A DNA stretch of 64,000 nucleotides from CAWFNW01 sp963817405 (lineage in GTDB: Bacteria; Actinomycetota; Coriobacteriia; Anaerosomatales; Anaerosomataceae). A program made the translations under genes and the position numbers. The stretch covers positions 372,001 through 436,000 of the forward strand of contig CAWFNW010000003.1 in assembly GCA_963817405.1 (NCBI GenBank), given 5' to 3'. The first letter of the stretch is position 1, and each line of letters begins with the position of its first letter. Shown piece after piece: positions 17,375 to 25,065 of the stretch. The notes beneath the pieces are model-generated. The model made no database searches and was not told where the DNA came from. It was given only the letters and a program-made list of their open reading frames with translations.

Positions 17375-18117
17375 GCGACACAGGGACTCCCGACAGCGGA
17401 GAGAGCCAACTCGCGCCGGGGCAGCCGTCCGCCGAACGGACGAAGCGTATCTTCGCGAACATCGCTCCTTCGTACTCGCTGTTCAATACACTTTCGAGCT
17501 TCGGTCTCGACCACTGGTGGCGGCACCGGGCGGTACGCCTGGCCGCGCTCACACCGAGGAGCGAGGTGCTCGATCTCGCCGCGGGTACGGGAGACCTCAC
17601 GCTCGCGCTCGCGCGGCAGGGCCGTCCACGCTCGATCCTCGCCACGGACCTCGTACCCGAGATGCTCGACGTCGGCCGGCGCCACGTCGCGAAGTACCGC
17701 GGCTCGACGGCGATCAACTTCGCGGTGGTCGACGCGCAGGACCTGCCCTTCACCGACGCGTCGTTCGACACCGTGACCGTCGCCTTCGGCGTGCGGAACA
17801 TGCCCGACCGCGCCGCGAACTTCAGCGAGGTCCGCCGCGTGTTAAGACCGGGCGGTCGCTACGTCATCCTCGAGTTCAGTCAGCCCTCGCTCGGGCCGTT
17901 CCGGCCGCTCTACGAGTTCTATCTGAACCGGGTGATTCCGCTCCTCGGCTTCCTGGTCACGCGTGACAGGGCGTCGTACGAGTACCTCAAGGAGTCGATC
18001 CTCGGCTTCCCGTCACACGACGTTCTGGCCGCCGAACTCACGGCAGCGGGCTTCCGCTCGGTGACGTGGGAACGCCTCACGTTCGGCACCGTGGCGGTGC
18101 ACGTGGCGGAGGTCTGA
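17371..18117 (+). CDS. menG: Demethylmenaquinone methyltransferase (UbiE/MenG)
   Basis: SAM-dependent methyltransferase of 248 residues catalysing the last step of menaquinone synthesis at the membrane face. Family signatures: FANIAPSYSLFNTLSSFGLD with the tryptophans of HWWRHRAV, motif I LDLAAGTGDLTLAL (about 64-77), DAQDLPFTDASFDTVTVAFG, and the UbiE signature around PDRAANFSEVRRVLRPGG. Start overlaps the radical SAM stop as ATGA, indicating translational coupling. This supports a menaquinone-based respiratory chain together with complex I and the cytochromes in the window. Confidence 0.93.
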   Translation: MSDTGTPDSGESQLAPGQPSAERTKRIFANIAPSYSLFNTLSSFGLDHWWRHRAVRLAALTPRSEVLDLAAGTGDLTLALARQGRPRSILATDLVPEMLDVGRRHVAKYRGSTAINFAVVDAQDLPFTDASFDTVTVAFGVRNMPDRAANFSEVRRVLRPGGRYVILEFSQPSLGPFRPLYEFYLNRVIPLLGFLVTRDRASYEYLKESILGFPSHDVLAAELTAAGFRSVTWERLTFGTVAVHVAEV

Positions 18118-18158
18118 GCAGGCGCGAACCGCGGTGGCATCGAGTTCGCACCACCGTG

Positions 18159-18164
18159 TAGGAT
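18159..18164 (+). promoter_or_regulatory. Candidate -10 box for the amidohydrolase gene
   Basis: TAGGAT directly preceded by TG, 34 bp upstream of the ATG at 18198. Weak evidence. Confidence 0.3.
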
Positions 18165-18197
18165 GTGAGGACAATCCACGCTCCCGGGAGGGTCCCG

Positions 18198-19559
18198 ATG
18201 CTCCTGCTCGCGCGCTACGTGCTCCCCGTGTCCGAGCCCTTCATCGATGACGGCGCCGTGCTCGTTCGCGATGGCGAGATCGTCGACGTCGGCGGGCGTG
18301 AAGCTCTGCTTGCCCGCTATCCCGACGCCGAGGTCAAAGACTACGGCCAAGCCGTGCTCATGCCGGGCTTCGTCGACCTGCACACTCACTTCGAGTACTC
18401 GGTCTTTCGCGGCATGGTGAACGATGCGCCGTACTCGCAGTGGAAGATGCAGGTCATGGCGAAAGAACAGTTGCTTTCGCCTGAGGACTGGGAGCGTTCC
18501 GCCCTGCTCGGCGCCGTGGAGACTATCCGCTGCGGCATCACGACCGTCGCGGATGTCACCGACACGGGCGCTTCGATCCAGCCGGCGGCAAGCGCCAGAC
18601 TTCGCGGGGTCATCTACCGCGAGGTCTCGACGATGGACAAGTCGCAGGTCGACCGTGTGATGGACGAGGCGCTCCGCGATCTGGACGCGTGGAGTGCGGT
18701 GGTCGACCCGCAGCTGATCACGATCGGTCTCGCGCCGCACTCGCCGTACTCCTGCCATCCCGAACTCATCAGGCGTGTGGCCGAACACGCCACGGCCCAC
18801 AACACACCCGTCGCCATTCACTTGGCCGGATCGAAGGACGAGTACGAGTTCATCCGCTACGGCTCATCATCACTCGGGCAGGACTACCGCGACCAGGCTG
18901 GCTGGTCGCAGGTTGCGTGGCTCCCCACCGGTGTGAGCCCCGTGAAGTACGTCCTGCAGTGGGGCATTCTGGACGTGCCGAATGTGCTCGCTGTCCATTG
19001 CGTCCACACGGACGCTGCGGATATTGAGGTGCTGGCCTCTCGCGATGTGGCGGTGGCGTACTGCGCGCGCTGCAATCTCAAGCTTGGCATGGGCATCGCG
19101 CCCCTGCACGATCTGCTCGAGCGCGGTGTCCGCGTTGGCATCGGGACCGACTCCCCCGCGTCGAACAGTACGGTCGACTTCTTCGATGAGATGCGCATCG
19201 GGCTTCTCGTCCAGCGGGGCGTCGTCGGCGAAGCGCGCTTCTACCCCTCGGAACGCTTCATCAGGATGGCGACGCTCGACGGTGCCCGAGCGCTGAGGAT
19301 CGACCACCTCGTCGGGAGCCTGGAGTCGGGCAAGCGAGCGGACATCATCGCCGTCGACCTCTCGCGCAACCATCAGGTGCCCACGACCGATCCGTACAGC
19401 GCCATCGTGCACGTCGCCAACCAGGAAGACGTGCTCATGACCATGGTGGACGGACACGTGCTCTACGAGCGGGGCGAGTACTTCACGGTGCGGGTCGAGG
19501 GCATGGGCGATGAGATCGAGCAGATCCAACGGCGGCTCAGGGAGACTCCGGTCGCATGA
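18198..19559 (+). CDS. Amidohydrolase, SAH/aminofutalosine deaminase-like
   Basis: Metal-dependent deaminase of the TRZ/ATZ-MtaD amidohydrolase group, 453 residues. Metal and substrate motifs: GFVDLHTHFEYSVFRG (the HxH pair), APHSPYSCHPEL, AIHLAGSKDEYEF, AVHCVHTDAADIEVL and GIGTDSPASNSTVDFFDEMR (the catalytic Asp). The ATG at 18198 follows GGGAGGG by five bases. Relatives deaminate S-adenosylhomocysteine, 5'-methylthioadenosine, guanine or 6-amino-6-deoxyfutalosine. The neighbouring menG makes the last role (MqnX, futalosine pathway) attractive, but the other mqn genes are not in the window and the assignment is inference. Confidence 0.83.
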   Translation: MLLLARYVLPVSEPFIDDGAVLVRDGEIVDVGGREALLARYPDAEVKDYGQAVLMPGFVDLHTHFEYSVFRGMVNDAPYSQWKMQVMAKEQLLSPEDWERSALLGAVETIRCGITTVADVTDTGASIQPAASARLRGVIYREVSTMDKSQVDRVMDEALRDLDAWSAVVDPQLITIGLAPHSPYSCHPELIRRVAEHATAHNTPVAIHLAGSKDEYEFIRYGSSSLGQDYRDQAGWSQVAWLPTGVSPVKYVLQWGILDVPNVLAVHCVHTDAADIEVLASRDVAVAYCARCNLKLGMGIAPLHDLLERGVRVGIGTDSPASNSTVDFFDEMRIGLLVQRGVVGEARFYPSERFIRMATLDGARALRIDHLVGSLESGKRADIIAVDLSRNHQVPTTDPYSAIVHVANQEDVLMTMVDGHVLYERGEYFTVRVEGMGDEIEQIQRRLRETPVA

Positions 19560-20041
19560 TCGAGACGGCGCTGGTTGTGGCCCGCAGAGGCGCCCTGTTG
19601 GACGTCGTGACCACGGCGTCCGAGGCGTGCGCGTCCTGCGGCGCCTGCAGCACCGGTGACCACACCGGCATGCGTCTCAGCAACGTCCTCGACCCGGTCG
19701 GGGCACGCGTCGGCGACACTGTGGAGATTGAGATTCCTGATCGTCTTCGGACGCAGGCGGCGCTCGCCATCTACATCGTGCCGATCGCCGCGCTGCTGCT
19801 CGGGTACTTGGCTGGCTTCTTGCTCGGAACCCGCGCAGGATTCGATCCTGACGTGTCGGGCGCCGTCGGTGGCGTGCTTCTCGTCAGCGTGGCGTTCTTC
19901 GGTGTGCGACGTGCTGAGCGCGCCCTCGGCCGGAGCGGCAGGTCCAAGCCCGCTGTGCGTGCTATAATCGCCCGCGGCCCGACGCAGTCGGATTCGCGTC
20001 GGGTCTTCGACGACCAAGAGGAGGTAGTGATCCGTGAGTGA
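19556..20041 (+). CDS. SoxR-reducing system protein RseC-like
   Basis: Small membrane protein of 161 residues resembling RseC/MucC. A Cys cluster CASCGAC (about residues 24-30) lies in a soluble N-terminal part, followed by two hydrophobic segments (about 64-87 and 98-118) and a basic tail. In other bacteria RseC works with the Rnf complex in reducing SoxR or modulates the sigma-E pathway; neither partner is in the window. The start overlaps the amidohydrolase stop as ATGA. A 4Fe-4S or disulfide role for the cysteines is possible. Confidence 0.75.
   Translation: MIETALVVARRGALLDVVTTASEACASCGACSTGDHTGMRLSNVLDPVGARVGDTVEIEIPDRLRTQAALAIYIVPIAALLLGYLAGFLLGTRAGFDPDVSGAVGGVLLVSVAFFGVRRAERALGRSGRSKPAVRAIIARGPTQSDSRRVFDDQEEVVIRE
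19960..19968 (+). promoter_or_regulatory. Extended -10 promoter TGC-TATAAT inside the rseC 3' end
   Basis: A perfect TATAAT box with TG one base upstream, 66 bp before the GTG of the next gene. It lies within the RseC-like coding region, so the downstream pair can be expressed independently. Confidence 0.55.
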
Positions 20042-20447
20042 CCAGGACTTCTTCTTCGACGAAGAAGACGACGTCAAGCCGGCTGCCAAGGGCGCTTCGA
20101 AGGCGGCCGCCGGCTCCAAGACGCCGACCGGCTCCAAGACGCCGACCGGCTCCAAGAGCGGCCGCGCACCCCAGCCTGTCGCCAGCTCCGATGGCGCGTT
20201 CTTCTCCCAGAGCGTCAGCATGGCTGTCACCTCGCTTGTTGCAGTGATCGCGCTGCTCGTTGGCCTGATTGTGGGCATCTTGGTTCCGGTGGGGGGCGCC
20301 GCCAGCATCGACACCGCATCGCCCGCGGCAACCGTCGCCCCGACGCTCACGGAGGACCAGCTGAACTCGGGCGAGCTCCCTGAAGGTCATCCCCCCGTCA
20401 GTGGCACCGCGACTGACTCCGCGACCGCGACGGGCACCGGCAACTAG
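20034..20447 (+). CDS. Single-pass membrane protein with acidic N-terminus, unknown
   Basis: Function not recognised. The 137 residues comprise an acidic start (MSDQDFFFDEEDDVK), an Ala/Lys/Thr-rich stretch with a GSKTPT repeat, one hydrophobic helix near residues 64-84 (VTSLVAVIALLVGLIVGILV) and a Ser/Thr/Ala-rich probably external tail. AGGAGG at 20019-20024 fixes the GTG. It overlaps the RseC-like gene by 8 bp but has its own strong -10. It is followed by a second one-TM protein with TPR-like helices; the pair may form a small membrane complex. Confidence 0.7.
   Translation: MSDQDFFFDEEDDVKPAAKGASKAAAGSKTPTGSKTPTGSKSGRAPQPVASSDGAFFSQSVSMAVTSLVAVIALLVGLIVGILVPVGGAASIDTASPAATVAPTLTEDQLNSGELPEGHPPVSGTATDSATATGTGN
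20112..20156 (+). repeat. 18-bp tandem repeat, 2.5 copies
   Basis: The unit GGCTCCAAGACGCCGACC is present twice in perfect tandem (20112-20129, 20130-20147), then as a 9-base partial copy. It encodes GSKTPT repeats. The units are identical at the DNA level, suggesting recent slippage expansion. Confidence 0.9.
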
Positions 20448-20509
20448 AGAGGTCGCCGCTTCGGCGAGGCACAGCGTCGCGCCTGCCGCGGCCGGACGAA
20501 AGGGTTCAC

Positions 20510-21082
20510 ATGGCTCAGAAGGCTCGCATGGCTTTGAACAAGAAGCAGACCCCCACGTGGGTGAAGGGCGTCATCATCTTCGTGGCGGTCTCGTTCGTGG
20601 TCGGGTTCATACCGATCGTCGTGGCGGGATTCGGCGGGAACGCCGGTCCGAAACCCGGGAATACCGGTGACCCGACGTCAGCCACTGGGATCGCGGCGCA
20701 GTACCAGCCTCGCATCGACGCGCTCAACGCTTCCCTCCAGGCGGATCCCGAGAACGTCAGCATGATGACGGACCTCGGTCACACCTACTATGAGTACGCC
20801 GCCGAGCTCAGCGACAACGGTCAGTCCGCCGCCGCCGCGCCTCTGTGGGCCACGGCCATCTCGTTCTACGACCGAGTGCTTGTCAAAGAGCCCAAGAATG
20901 CGGTCGTCCTTGGCAACAAGGCGTTCGCTTCCGTGTACTCCAACAGCCCGGGGGCGAAGGCAGCCCTGGAGGCCTTCATCGCCACCAATGAGCCGAGCCT
21001 TGCCGCCCAGATCGAAACCGCCAAAGGCATGCTCGAGACCGTCAAGGCCGCCGGCAGCACCACGGCAACCGGCACGCCGTAG
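20510..21082 (+). CDS. Membrane-anchored TPR-like protein, unknown
   Basis: A protein of 190 residues with a basic N-terminus, one hydrophobic segment (about 19-43, VIIFVAVSFVVGFIPIVVAG), a Gly/Pro-rich linker, and an alpha-helical domain resembling TPRs: DPENVSMMTDLGHTYYEYAA and WATAISFYDRVLVKEPKNAV. Probably exposed outside the membrane. AAAGGG precedes the ATG at 20510; an ATG at 20528 is an alternative. It is the last gene before a strong hairpin. Similar TM-TPR proteins take part in cytochrome c assembly or envelope complexes; no specific role can be assigned. Confidence 0.72.
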   Translation: MAQKARMALNKKQTPTWVKGVIIFVAVSFVVGFIPIVVAGFGGNAGPKPGNTGDPTSATGIAAQYQPRIDALNASLQADPENVSMMTDLGHTYYEYAAELSDNGQSAAAAPLWATAISFYDRVLVKEPKNAVVLGNKAFASVYSNSPGAKAALEAFIATNEPSLAAQIETAKGMLETVKAAGSTTATGTP

Positions 21083-21118
21083 CGCTCGGCAGCGCGCTCG
21101 GCGGATAACCTGCATCGC

Positions 21119-21152
21119 CACAGAGACCGGCCGCTCGCGGCCGGTCTCTGTG
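21119..21152. terminator. Bidirectional terminator hairpin
   Basis: A perfect 16-bp stem (left arm 21119-21134, right arm 21137-21152) with a 2-base loop lies between convergent genes ending at 21082 (+) and 21178 (-). There is no long T tract, so it may act as a weak or Rho-assisted terminator for both. Confidence 0.7.
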
Positions 21153-21177
21153 CGTTCGAATTCGAGACGGCCCCAGG

Positions 21178-21531
21178 TCAGCGGCCGGCGGTATCGGCCA
21201 CCATCGCCTCGGCGGCCTCGAGGTTGCCTGCGGTGGAGAAGATGGTCGAGAGCTTCGTGAGGTCCAAGATGCTGTCGACCGCGTCATTCGTGACCAAGAC
21301 GAGCCGCCCGCCAACGGCGCCGTACTCCTTTGCGAGCGAGAGCAGCAGGCCCAGACCGGAACTATCCAGGTAGTCGAGCTTTTCCAGATCGAGGATCGTC
21401 GCCTGGGGGGTGTGCTTGAGGATCCGGTCGATCGTCATTCGGAACGTGGCACATTCGCTGAAGTCGAAATCGCCGGCAAGCGTGACGGTCCAGTGCTGGT
21501 CGCCGGGACGGACGTCGATTGTGAGTGCCAT
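21178..21531 (-). CDS. STAS-domain anti-sigma factor antagonist
   Basis: Single-domain STAS protein of 117 residues, SpoIIAA/RsbV type, which binds and sequesters an anti-sigma kinase when unphosphorylated. LDLEKLDYLDSSGLGLLLSL contains the DSSGL phosphorylation loop. The ATG at 21531 is preceded by AAAGGGGA; an upstream extension of the frame has no family likeness. It lies head-to-head with another STAS gene at 21654. No anti-sigma kinase or sigma factor is adjacent, so the partner must be elsewhere. Confidence 0.85.
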   Translation of the reverse strand: MALTIDVRPGDQHWTVTLAGDFDFSECATFRMTIDRILKHTPQATILDLEKLDYLDSSGLGLLLSLAKEYGAVGGRLVLVTNDAVDSILDLTKLSTIFSTAGNLEAAEAMVADTAGR

Positions 21532-21607
21532 GGGTCCCCTTTCGTGGTAGCGGCCAGTGTATTGGTACCCGAGGAGACGCCGCTTCTCACGGATGGGTCT
21601 CGGCAGG

Positions 21608-21613
21608 TACAAT
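21608..21613 (+). promoter_or_regulatory. Candidate -10 box for the plus-strand STAS gene
   Basis: TACAAT, 40 bp upstream of the ATG at 21654, within the 122-bp divergent region. The minus strand carries TACACT at 21561-21556 for the opposite gene. Confidence 0.4.
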
Positions 21614-21653
21614 CGGGGGGCCAGGCTGGCCGAGTGGAAGCGGGTCGGGGACT

Positions 21654-21989
21654 ATGGAGCTTGACGTCACGGTTGAACGCACGGGCTCGGCGTGCACACT
21701 TGCCATCACGGGCGAGGTCGACGTCTACACGTCACCCGTGCTGAAGTCCTACATCGTGAGCGCGCTCGACGACGGGTGCAGCGATCTCGTGGTCGACTTG
21801 GAAGGCGTGGCGTTCATTGACAGTTCCGGCCTCGGCGTGCTCGTGAGCGGTCTGCGCCGGGTGAAGGAGCATGGCGGTTCGATGCGTCTCGTATGCACCC
21901 GTGAGAACATCCTCAAGATCTTCCGCATCACCGGGCTCGACAAGGTCTTCCCGGTGTTCACGACGGCGGCCGAGGCCAGCGAATTCTAG
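21654..21989 (+). CDS. STAS-domain anti-sigma factor antagonist
   Basis: Second STAS protein, 111 residues, RsbV/SpoIIAA type. Key loop FIDSSGLGVLVSGLRRV (about residues 53-69) with the phosphorylatable Ser; VYTSPVLKSYI and GLDKVFPVFTTAAEA are typical of the family. The ATG at 21654 is chosen over an upstream frame extension, which is non-homologous. Being divergent from a paralogous STAS gene suggests two inputs into one partner-switching module, or a duplication. Confidence 0.85.
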   Translation: MELDVTVERTGSACTLAITGEVDVYTSPVLKSYIVSALDDGCSDLVVDLEGVAFIDSSGLGVLVSGLRRVKEHGGSMRLVCTRENILKIFRITGLDKVFPVFTTAAEASEF

Positions 21990-22082
21990 AGGCCGCTCTT
22001 GCCGTGCCTCGTGCGTGACCATAGACTCGACCGGTAGGTCAGCAGACACGGGCCGCGTGGGAACGCGCCCTAAGGAGTCGGA

Positions 22083-22553
22083 TTGTTCGGAATCGGCGGC
22101 ATCGAGTTCGCGGCCATCGTGGTTCTGGCGCTGCTGTTGCTCGGGCCTGACAAGATTCCCCAGGTCGCCCGAACCATCGGGCGCTTCATGCGCGAGTTCA
22201 AGAAGTACCAAGCGATGATGGAATCGACCTTCCGTGCAGAGATGCTGCTGTCCGAGCAGGAGGAAGCTGCCAAGAAGGCTGAGGAGCGCAAAGCGAAGGC
22301 CGCAGACGAGCCCGCGCCCGCCAAGATTCCCGGCGAGGTCGGGTACGAGACGGTCGACGCGCCGGGCGCCACCGAGGATGCGGTGGCTGAGACAGGATCA
22401 GGCCGCCTCGCCGACGAGCTCGAGGACATCGCGTTTCAGAGCGAGGAAGACGACCCGGACGTGCTCTTCGATCCGAACGAGCCGGGGTGGACTCCCGGTG
22501 CGCCTACTGCCCCCGGTACGGATGATGCGAAGGAGGACGGCGGATCGGCCTGA
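22083..22553 (+). CDS. tatB: Sec-independent translocase TatA/TatB
   Basis: Twin-arginine translocase component of 156 residues. A short N-terminal membrane helix (EFAAIVVLALLLLGPDKIPQ) is followed by an amphipathic helix (VARTIGRFMREFKKYQAMM) and a long acidic, disordered tail. The hinge LGPDKIPQ and the length favour TatB over TatA, though single TatA/B proteins exist in actinobacteria. Start is TTG with AAGGAG at 22071-22076. It is followed 24 bp later by tatC. Another TatA may be encoded elsewhere. Confidence 0.85.
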   Translation: MFGIGGIEFAAIVVLALLLLGPDKIPQVARTIGRFMREFKKYQAMMESTFRAEMLLSEQEEAAKKAEERKAKAADEPAPAKIPGEVGYETVDAPGATEDAVAETGSGRLADELEDIAFQSEEDDPDVLFDPNEPGWTPGAPTAPGTDDAKEDGGSA

Positions 22554-22577
22554 CGGTCGCCGCCTGAGACGCTGCAG

Positions 22578-23339
22578 ATGCCCATCACCCCAAAGCGCAT
22601 GCCCTTCTTCGGGCACATCGACGAACTCCGCAAGCGGCTCATGGTGCTCGCTGCGGTGCTCGGTACGCTCGCTATCGCCGGATACTTCTTCGCGACGCCG
22701 ATCTACGACTTCCTCGTCGCGCCGCTCAAAGGCGTTCTGTCGAATTCGCCCGCGGTCACGCTGAAGCTCCTCGAGGGGATGGGAATCCGCTTCAAGCTCG
22801 GTCTGTGGGGCGCGCTCATCATCGGTAGCCCAGTGATCATCTACGAGACGTTCGCCTTCTTCCTGCCCGCGCTCAAGAAGAAGGAGCGGGTCTGGTTCAT
22901 GTGGACGTTCGTTGCCGCGGTCGTGCTCTTCCTCGGCGGCGCGACGTTCTGTTACCTGATCATCCTGGAGCCGAGCACCACGTGGCTGGCTGGCCAGAAC
23001 GGCGACCTCTTCCAGTACATCCCGACGGGCGCCGACCTGATCACTGTCTCGATGTACTTCCTGCTCGGCTTTGGCGTTGCCTTCGAGGTGCCGATCGCAG
23101 TGTTCTACCTCGTCTATTTCGGTGTCGTTCCGTACGACAAGCTCGCCAAGAACTGGCGCGTCGTATGGGTCGTCATCACGATCGTCGCGGCGATGATCAC
23201 GCCGGACTGGTCGCCAATCAGCATGGGCGCACTCGCGCTGGCCATGATCGGCCTCTTCCAGGGGACCATCCTCCTCCTGCGGATCCTGCTGTCGAAGCGC
23301 ATCAAAGCACAGCGCCTCGCGTTCGCCGAGAACGAGTAA
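22578..23339 (+). CDS. tatC: Sec-independent translocase TatC
   Basis: Six-TM core of the Tat translocase, 253 residues, recognising twin-arginine signal peptides. N-terminal PFFGHIDELRKRLMVLAAVL contains the conserved H-x-x-E-L-R-x-R. GLWGALIIGSPVIIYETFAF and the later FGVAFEVPIAVFYLVYFGVV are diagnostic. The ribosome site before the ATG is poor. The neighbouring hypA and hypB suggest a common need: exported [NiFe] hydrogenases are classical Tat substrates. Confidence 0.93.
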   Translation: MPITPKRMPFFGHIDELRKRLMVLAAVLGTLAIAGYFFATPIYDFLVAPLKGVLSNSPAVTLKLLEGMGIRFKLGLWGALIIGSPVIIYETFAFFLPALKKKERVWFMWTFVAAVVLFLGGATFCYLIILEPSTTWLAGQNGDLFQYIPTGADLITVSMYFLLGFGVAFEVPIAVFYLVYFGVVPYDKLAKNWRVVWVVITIVAAMITPDWSPISMGALALAMIGLFQGTILLLRILLSKRIKAQRLAFAENE

Positions 23340-23346
23340 GGCCGCC

Positions 23347-23688
23347 ATGCACGAGATGGCCATCTGCGACGGTATCGTCCGCGCATCGGTTGAGACTGCC
23401 GAGCAGGCTGGCGCCTCGCGCATCAACGCGATCGATGTCACCATCGGCGAGCTCACCGAGGTCATAGAGGACGCGCTCCAGTTCGCCTTCGAGGTCGTTC
23501 GCGTGGGCACGCTCGCCGAGCAAGCGACGCTCAACGTGACGTTCCTGCCGGCTCGCTCTCGCTGCCACGAATGCTCGGCCACCTTCGGTCACGGCCGCTT
23601 CGATGCGCAATGCACGGAGTGTGGCTCCTACCTGGTGGAACTCGTGAGCGGGCGCGAGATGCGCATCGACGCCATCGACATCGACTAG
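23347..23688 (+). CDS. hypA: Hydrogenase nickel incorporation protein HypA
   Basis: Nickel metallochaperone of 113 residues delivering Ni to [NiFe] hydrogenase large subunit with HypB. The N-terminal MHEMAICDGIV supplies the Ni ligand His2, and VTIGELTEVIEDALQFAFE is the conserved core. The zinc site is formed by two CxxC pairs (CHEC and CTEC). It lies 7 bp after tatC and 10 bp before hypB. The hydrogenase structural genes are not in the window. Confidence 0.92.
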   Translation: MHEMAICDGIVRASVETAEQAGASRINAIDVTIGELTEVIEDALQFAFEVVRVGTLAEQATLNVTFLPARSRCHECSATFGHGRFDAQCTECGSYLVELVSGREMRIDAIDID

Positions 23689-23698
23689 GGAGGCCGCC

Positions 23699-24376
23699 AT
23701 GCGACTCGACGTGGCCAAAGGCATCCTCGAGAAGAACGACACGCTCGCCGAGGGCAACCGCGCGCTCTTCGCGAAGCAGGGGGTGTTTGTCGTGGACCTG
23801 ATGGCGAGCCCCGGGGCTGGCAAGACTTCCACGATCCTCGCGACGATTGCAGCGCTCCGCGACCGCTATCGCATCGCGGTGATCGAGGGGGACATCGCAT
23901 CGAGCGTCGATGCCGAGAGGATCGCGGCCCACGGCGTTCCTGCGGTGCAGATCAACACCGGCGGCGCCTGCCACCTGGAGAGCGACATGATCCGCCGAGC
24001 GGTGGACACGCTCGACCTGGACGACGTCGACCTTCTCATCATCGAGAACGTCGGCAACCTCGTCTGCCCGACGGACTTCGACTTAGGCGAGAACGCGAAG
24101 GTCATGATCCTGTCGATACCGGAGGGCCACGATAAGCCGTACAAGTACCCGAACATCTTTCAGGTAGCTGAGGCCGTCATTCTCAACAAGCACGACACCA
24201 TGAGCGTGTTCGACTTCGATGAGGCCGAGTTCCGCTCTGTCGTGCGTTCGCTCAACCACGACGCACCCGTGTTCGCGATGTCGGCGACCACGGGCGAGGG
24301 CGTCGAGGCGTGGACTGAGTGGTTGGCTGCCCGGATCGAAGCTTCCCGTGCGGCGGCGGGGGAGGCTCAGTCATGA
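23699..24376 (+). CDS. hypB: Hydrogenase nickel incorporation GTPase HypB
   Basis: SIMIBI-class GTPase of 225 residues that drives Ni insertion into hydrogenase. Walker A: MASPGAGKTSTIL (about residues 36-48). Also IEGDIASSVDAERI, INTGGACHLESDMI (metal-site Cys/His), IIENVGNLVCPTDFDLGE and SIPEGHDKPYKYP, all family signatures. The His-rich nickel-storage N-terminus of some HypB proteins is absent. Starts after a GGGAGG site and overlaps the HD-domain gene by 4 bp. Confidence 0.94.
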   Translation: MRLDVAKGILEKNDTLAEGNRALFAKQGVFVVDLMASPGAGKTSTILATIAALRDRYRIAVIEGDIASSVDAERIAAHGVPAVQINTGGACHLESDMIRRAVDTLDLDDVDLLIIENVGNLVCPTDFDLGENAKVMILSIPEGHDKPYKYPNIFQVAEAVILNKHDTMSVFDFDEAEFRSVVRSLNHDAPVFAMSATTGEGVEAWTEWLAARIEASRAAAGEAQS

Positions 24377-24927
24377 TCGGGCGGGACGAGGCGTTCGCGC
24401 TCGTGCAGGAGCGCATCGACAACCGCAACCTTGTGAACCACTCAGTGGCGACCGAGATCATCATGGAAGCGCTCGCTCGACACTTCGAGCTCTCGGATGC
24501 GGACGTGGAGCGCTGGGCGCTCGCGGGCCTGCTACATGACCTTGACTACGCCACCACGGCCGAGAACTTCGAGCGGCATGGGCTCGACACCGTCGAATCG
24601 CTCGGGGACAGCGTCGACGCAGAGATGGCGCACGCGATTCTCTCTCACGCCGACAAAGCGCCGCGGATGTCGCTCATGGATCGCGCGATGTACGCGGCCG
24701 ACCCCACGACGGGCTTCATCGTAGCAGCGGCGCTCGTGCGGCCGGACAAGACACTCGCCGCGGTGGAGGTCCGTTCTCTTCTCAAGCGCTGGAAGGAGAA
24801 GGCCTTTGCTCGGGGCGCCAGCCGCGAGCAGATGGCCACATGCGAGGACCTCGGCTTGGGTCGCGAAGCGTTCCTGAGCCTCGCACTCTCCGCGATGCAG
24901 GCACGAGCCGCAGAGATCGGGCTCTAG
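24373..24927 (+). CDS. HD-domain hydrolase
   Basis: Predicted metal-dependent phosphohydrolase of 184 residues. HSVATEIIMEALARHF supplies the first His, AGLLHDLDY the HD pair, and AILSHAD a further metal-ligand His. This small class is usually annotated as an HDIG or HD-superfamily hydrolase with unknown substrate. The start overlaps the hypB stop as ATGA with GGGAGG upstream, so it is coexpressed with hypAB, though no hydrogenase role is known for it. Confidence 0.82.
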   Translation: MIGRDEAFALVQERIDNRNLVNHSVATEIIMEALARHFELSDADVERWALAGLLHDLDYATTAENFERHGLDTVESLGDSVDAEMAHAILSHADKAPRMSLMDRAMYAADPTTGFIVAAALVRPDKTLAAVEVRSLLKRWKEKAFARGASREQMATCEDLGLGREAFLSLALSAMQARAAEIGL

Positions 24928-25065
24928 CCCGCGATTCCGGCGTCGAGGCGTACGCGCCGACTCAACCGGGGTGGTCGGATTCCGTTCGGGCGCGGCGCAG
25001 AGGCGGGTTGACACCCGTTATATACTCGCAACGACTTATCGCCTTAAGACGGGACTCCACTGCCC

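Noticed and set aside
25008..25026. TTGACA followed by TATACT upstream of topA as a sigma-70 promoter
   Set aside because: The two boxes are separated by only 7 bases, far below the 16-18 needed; they cannot be a -35/-10 pair.
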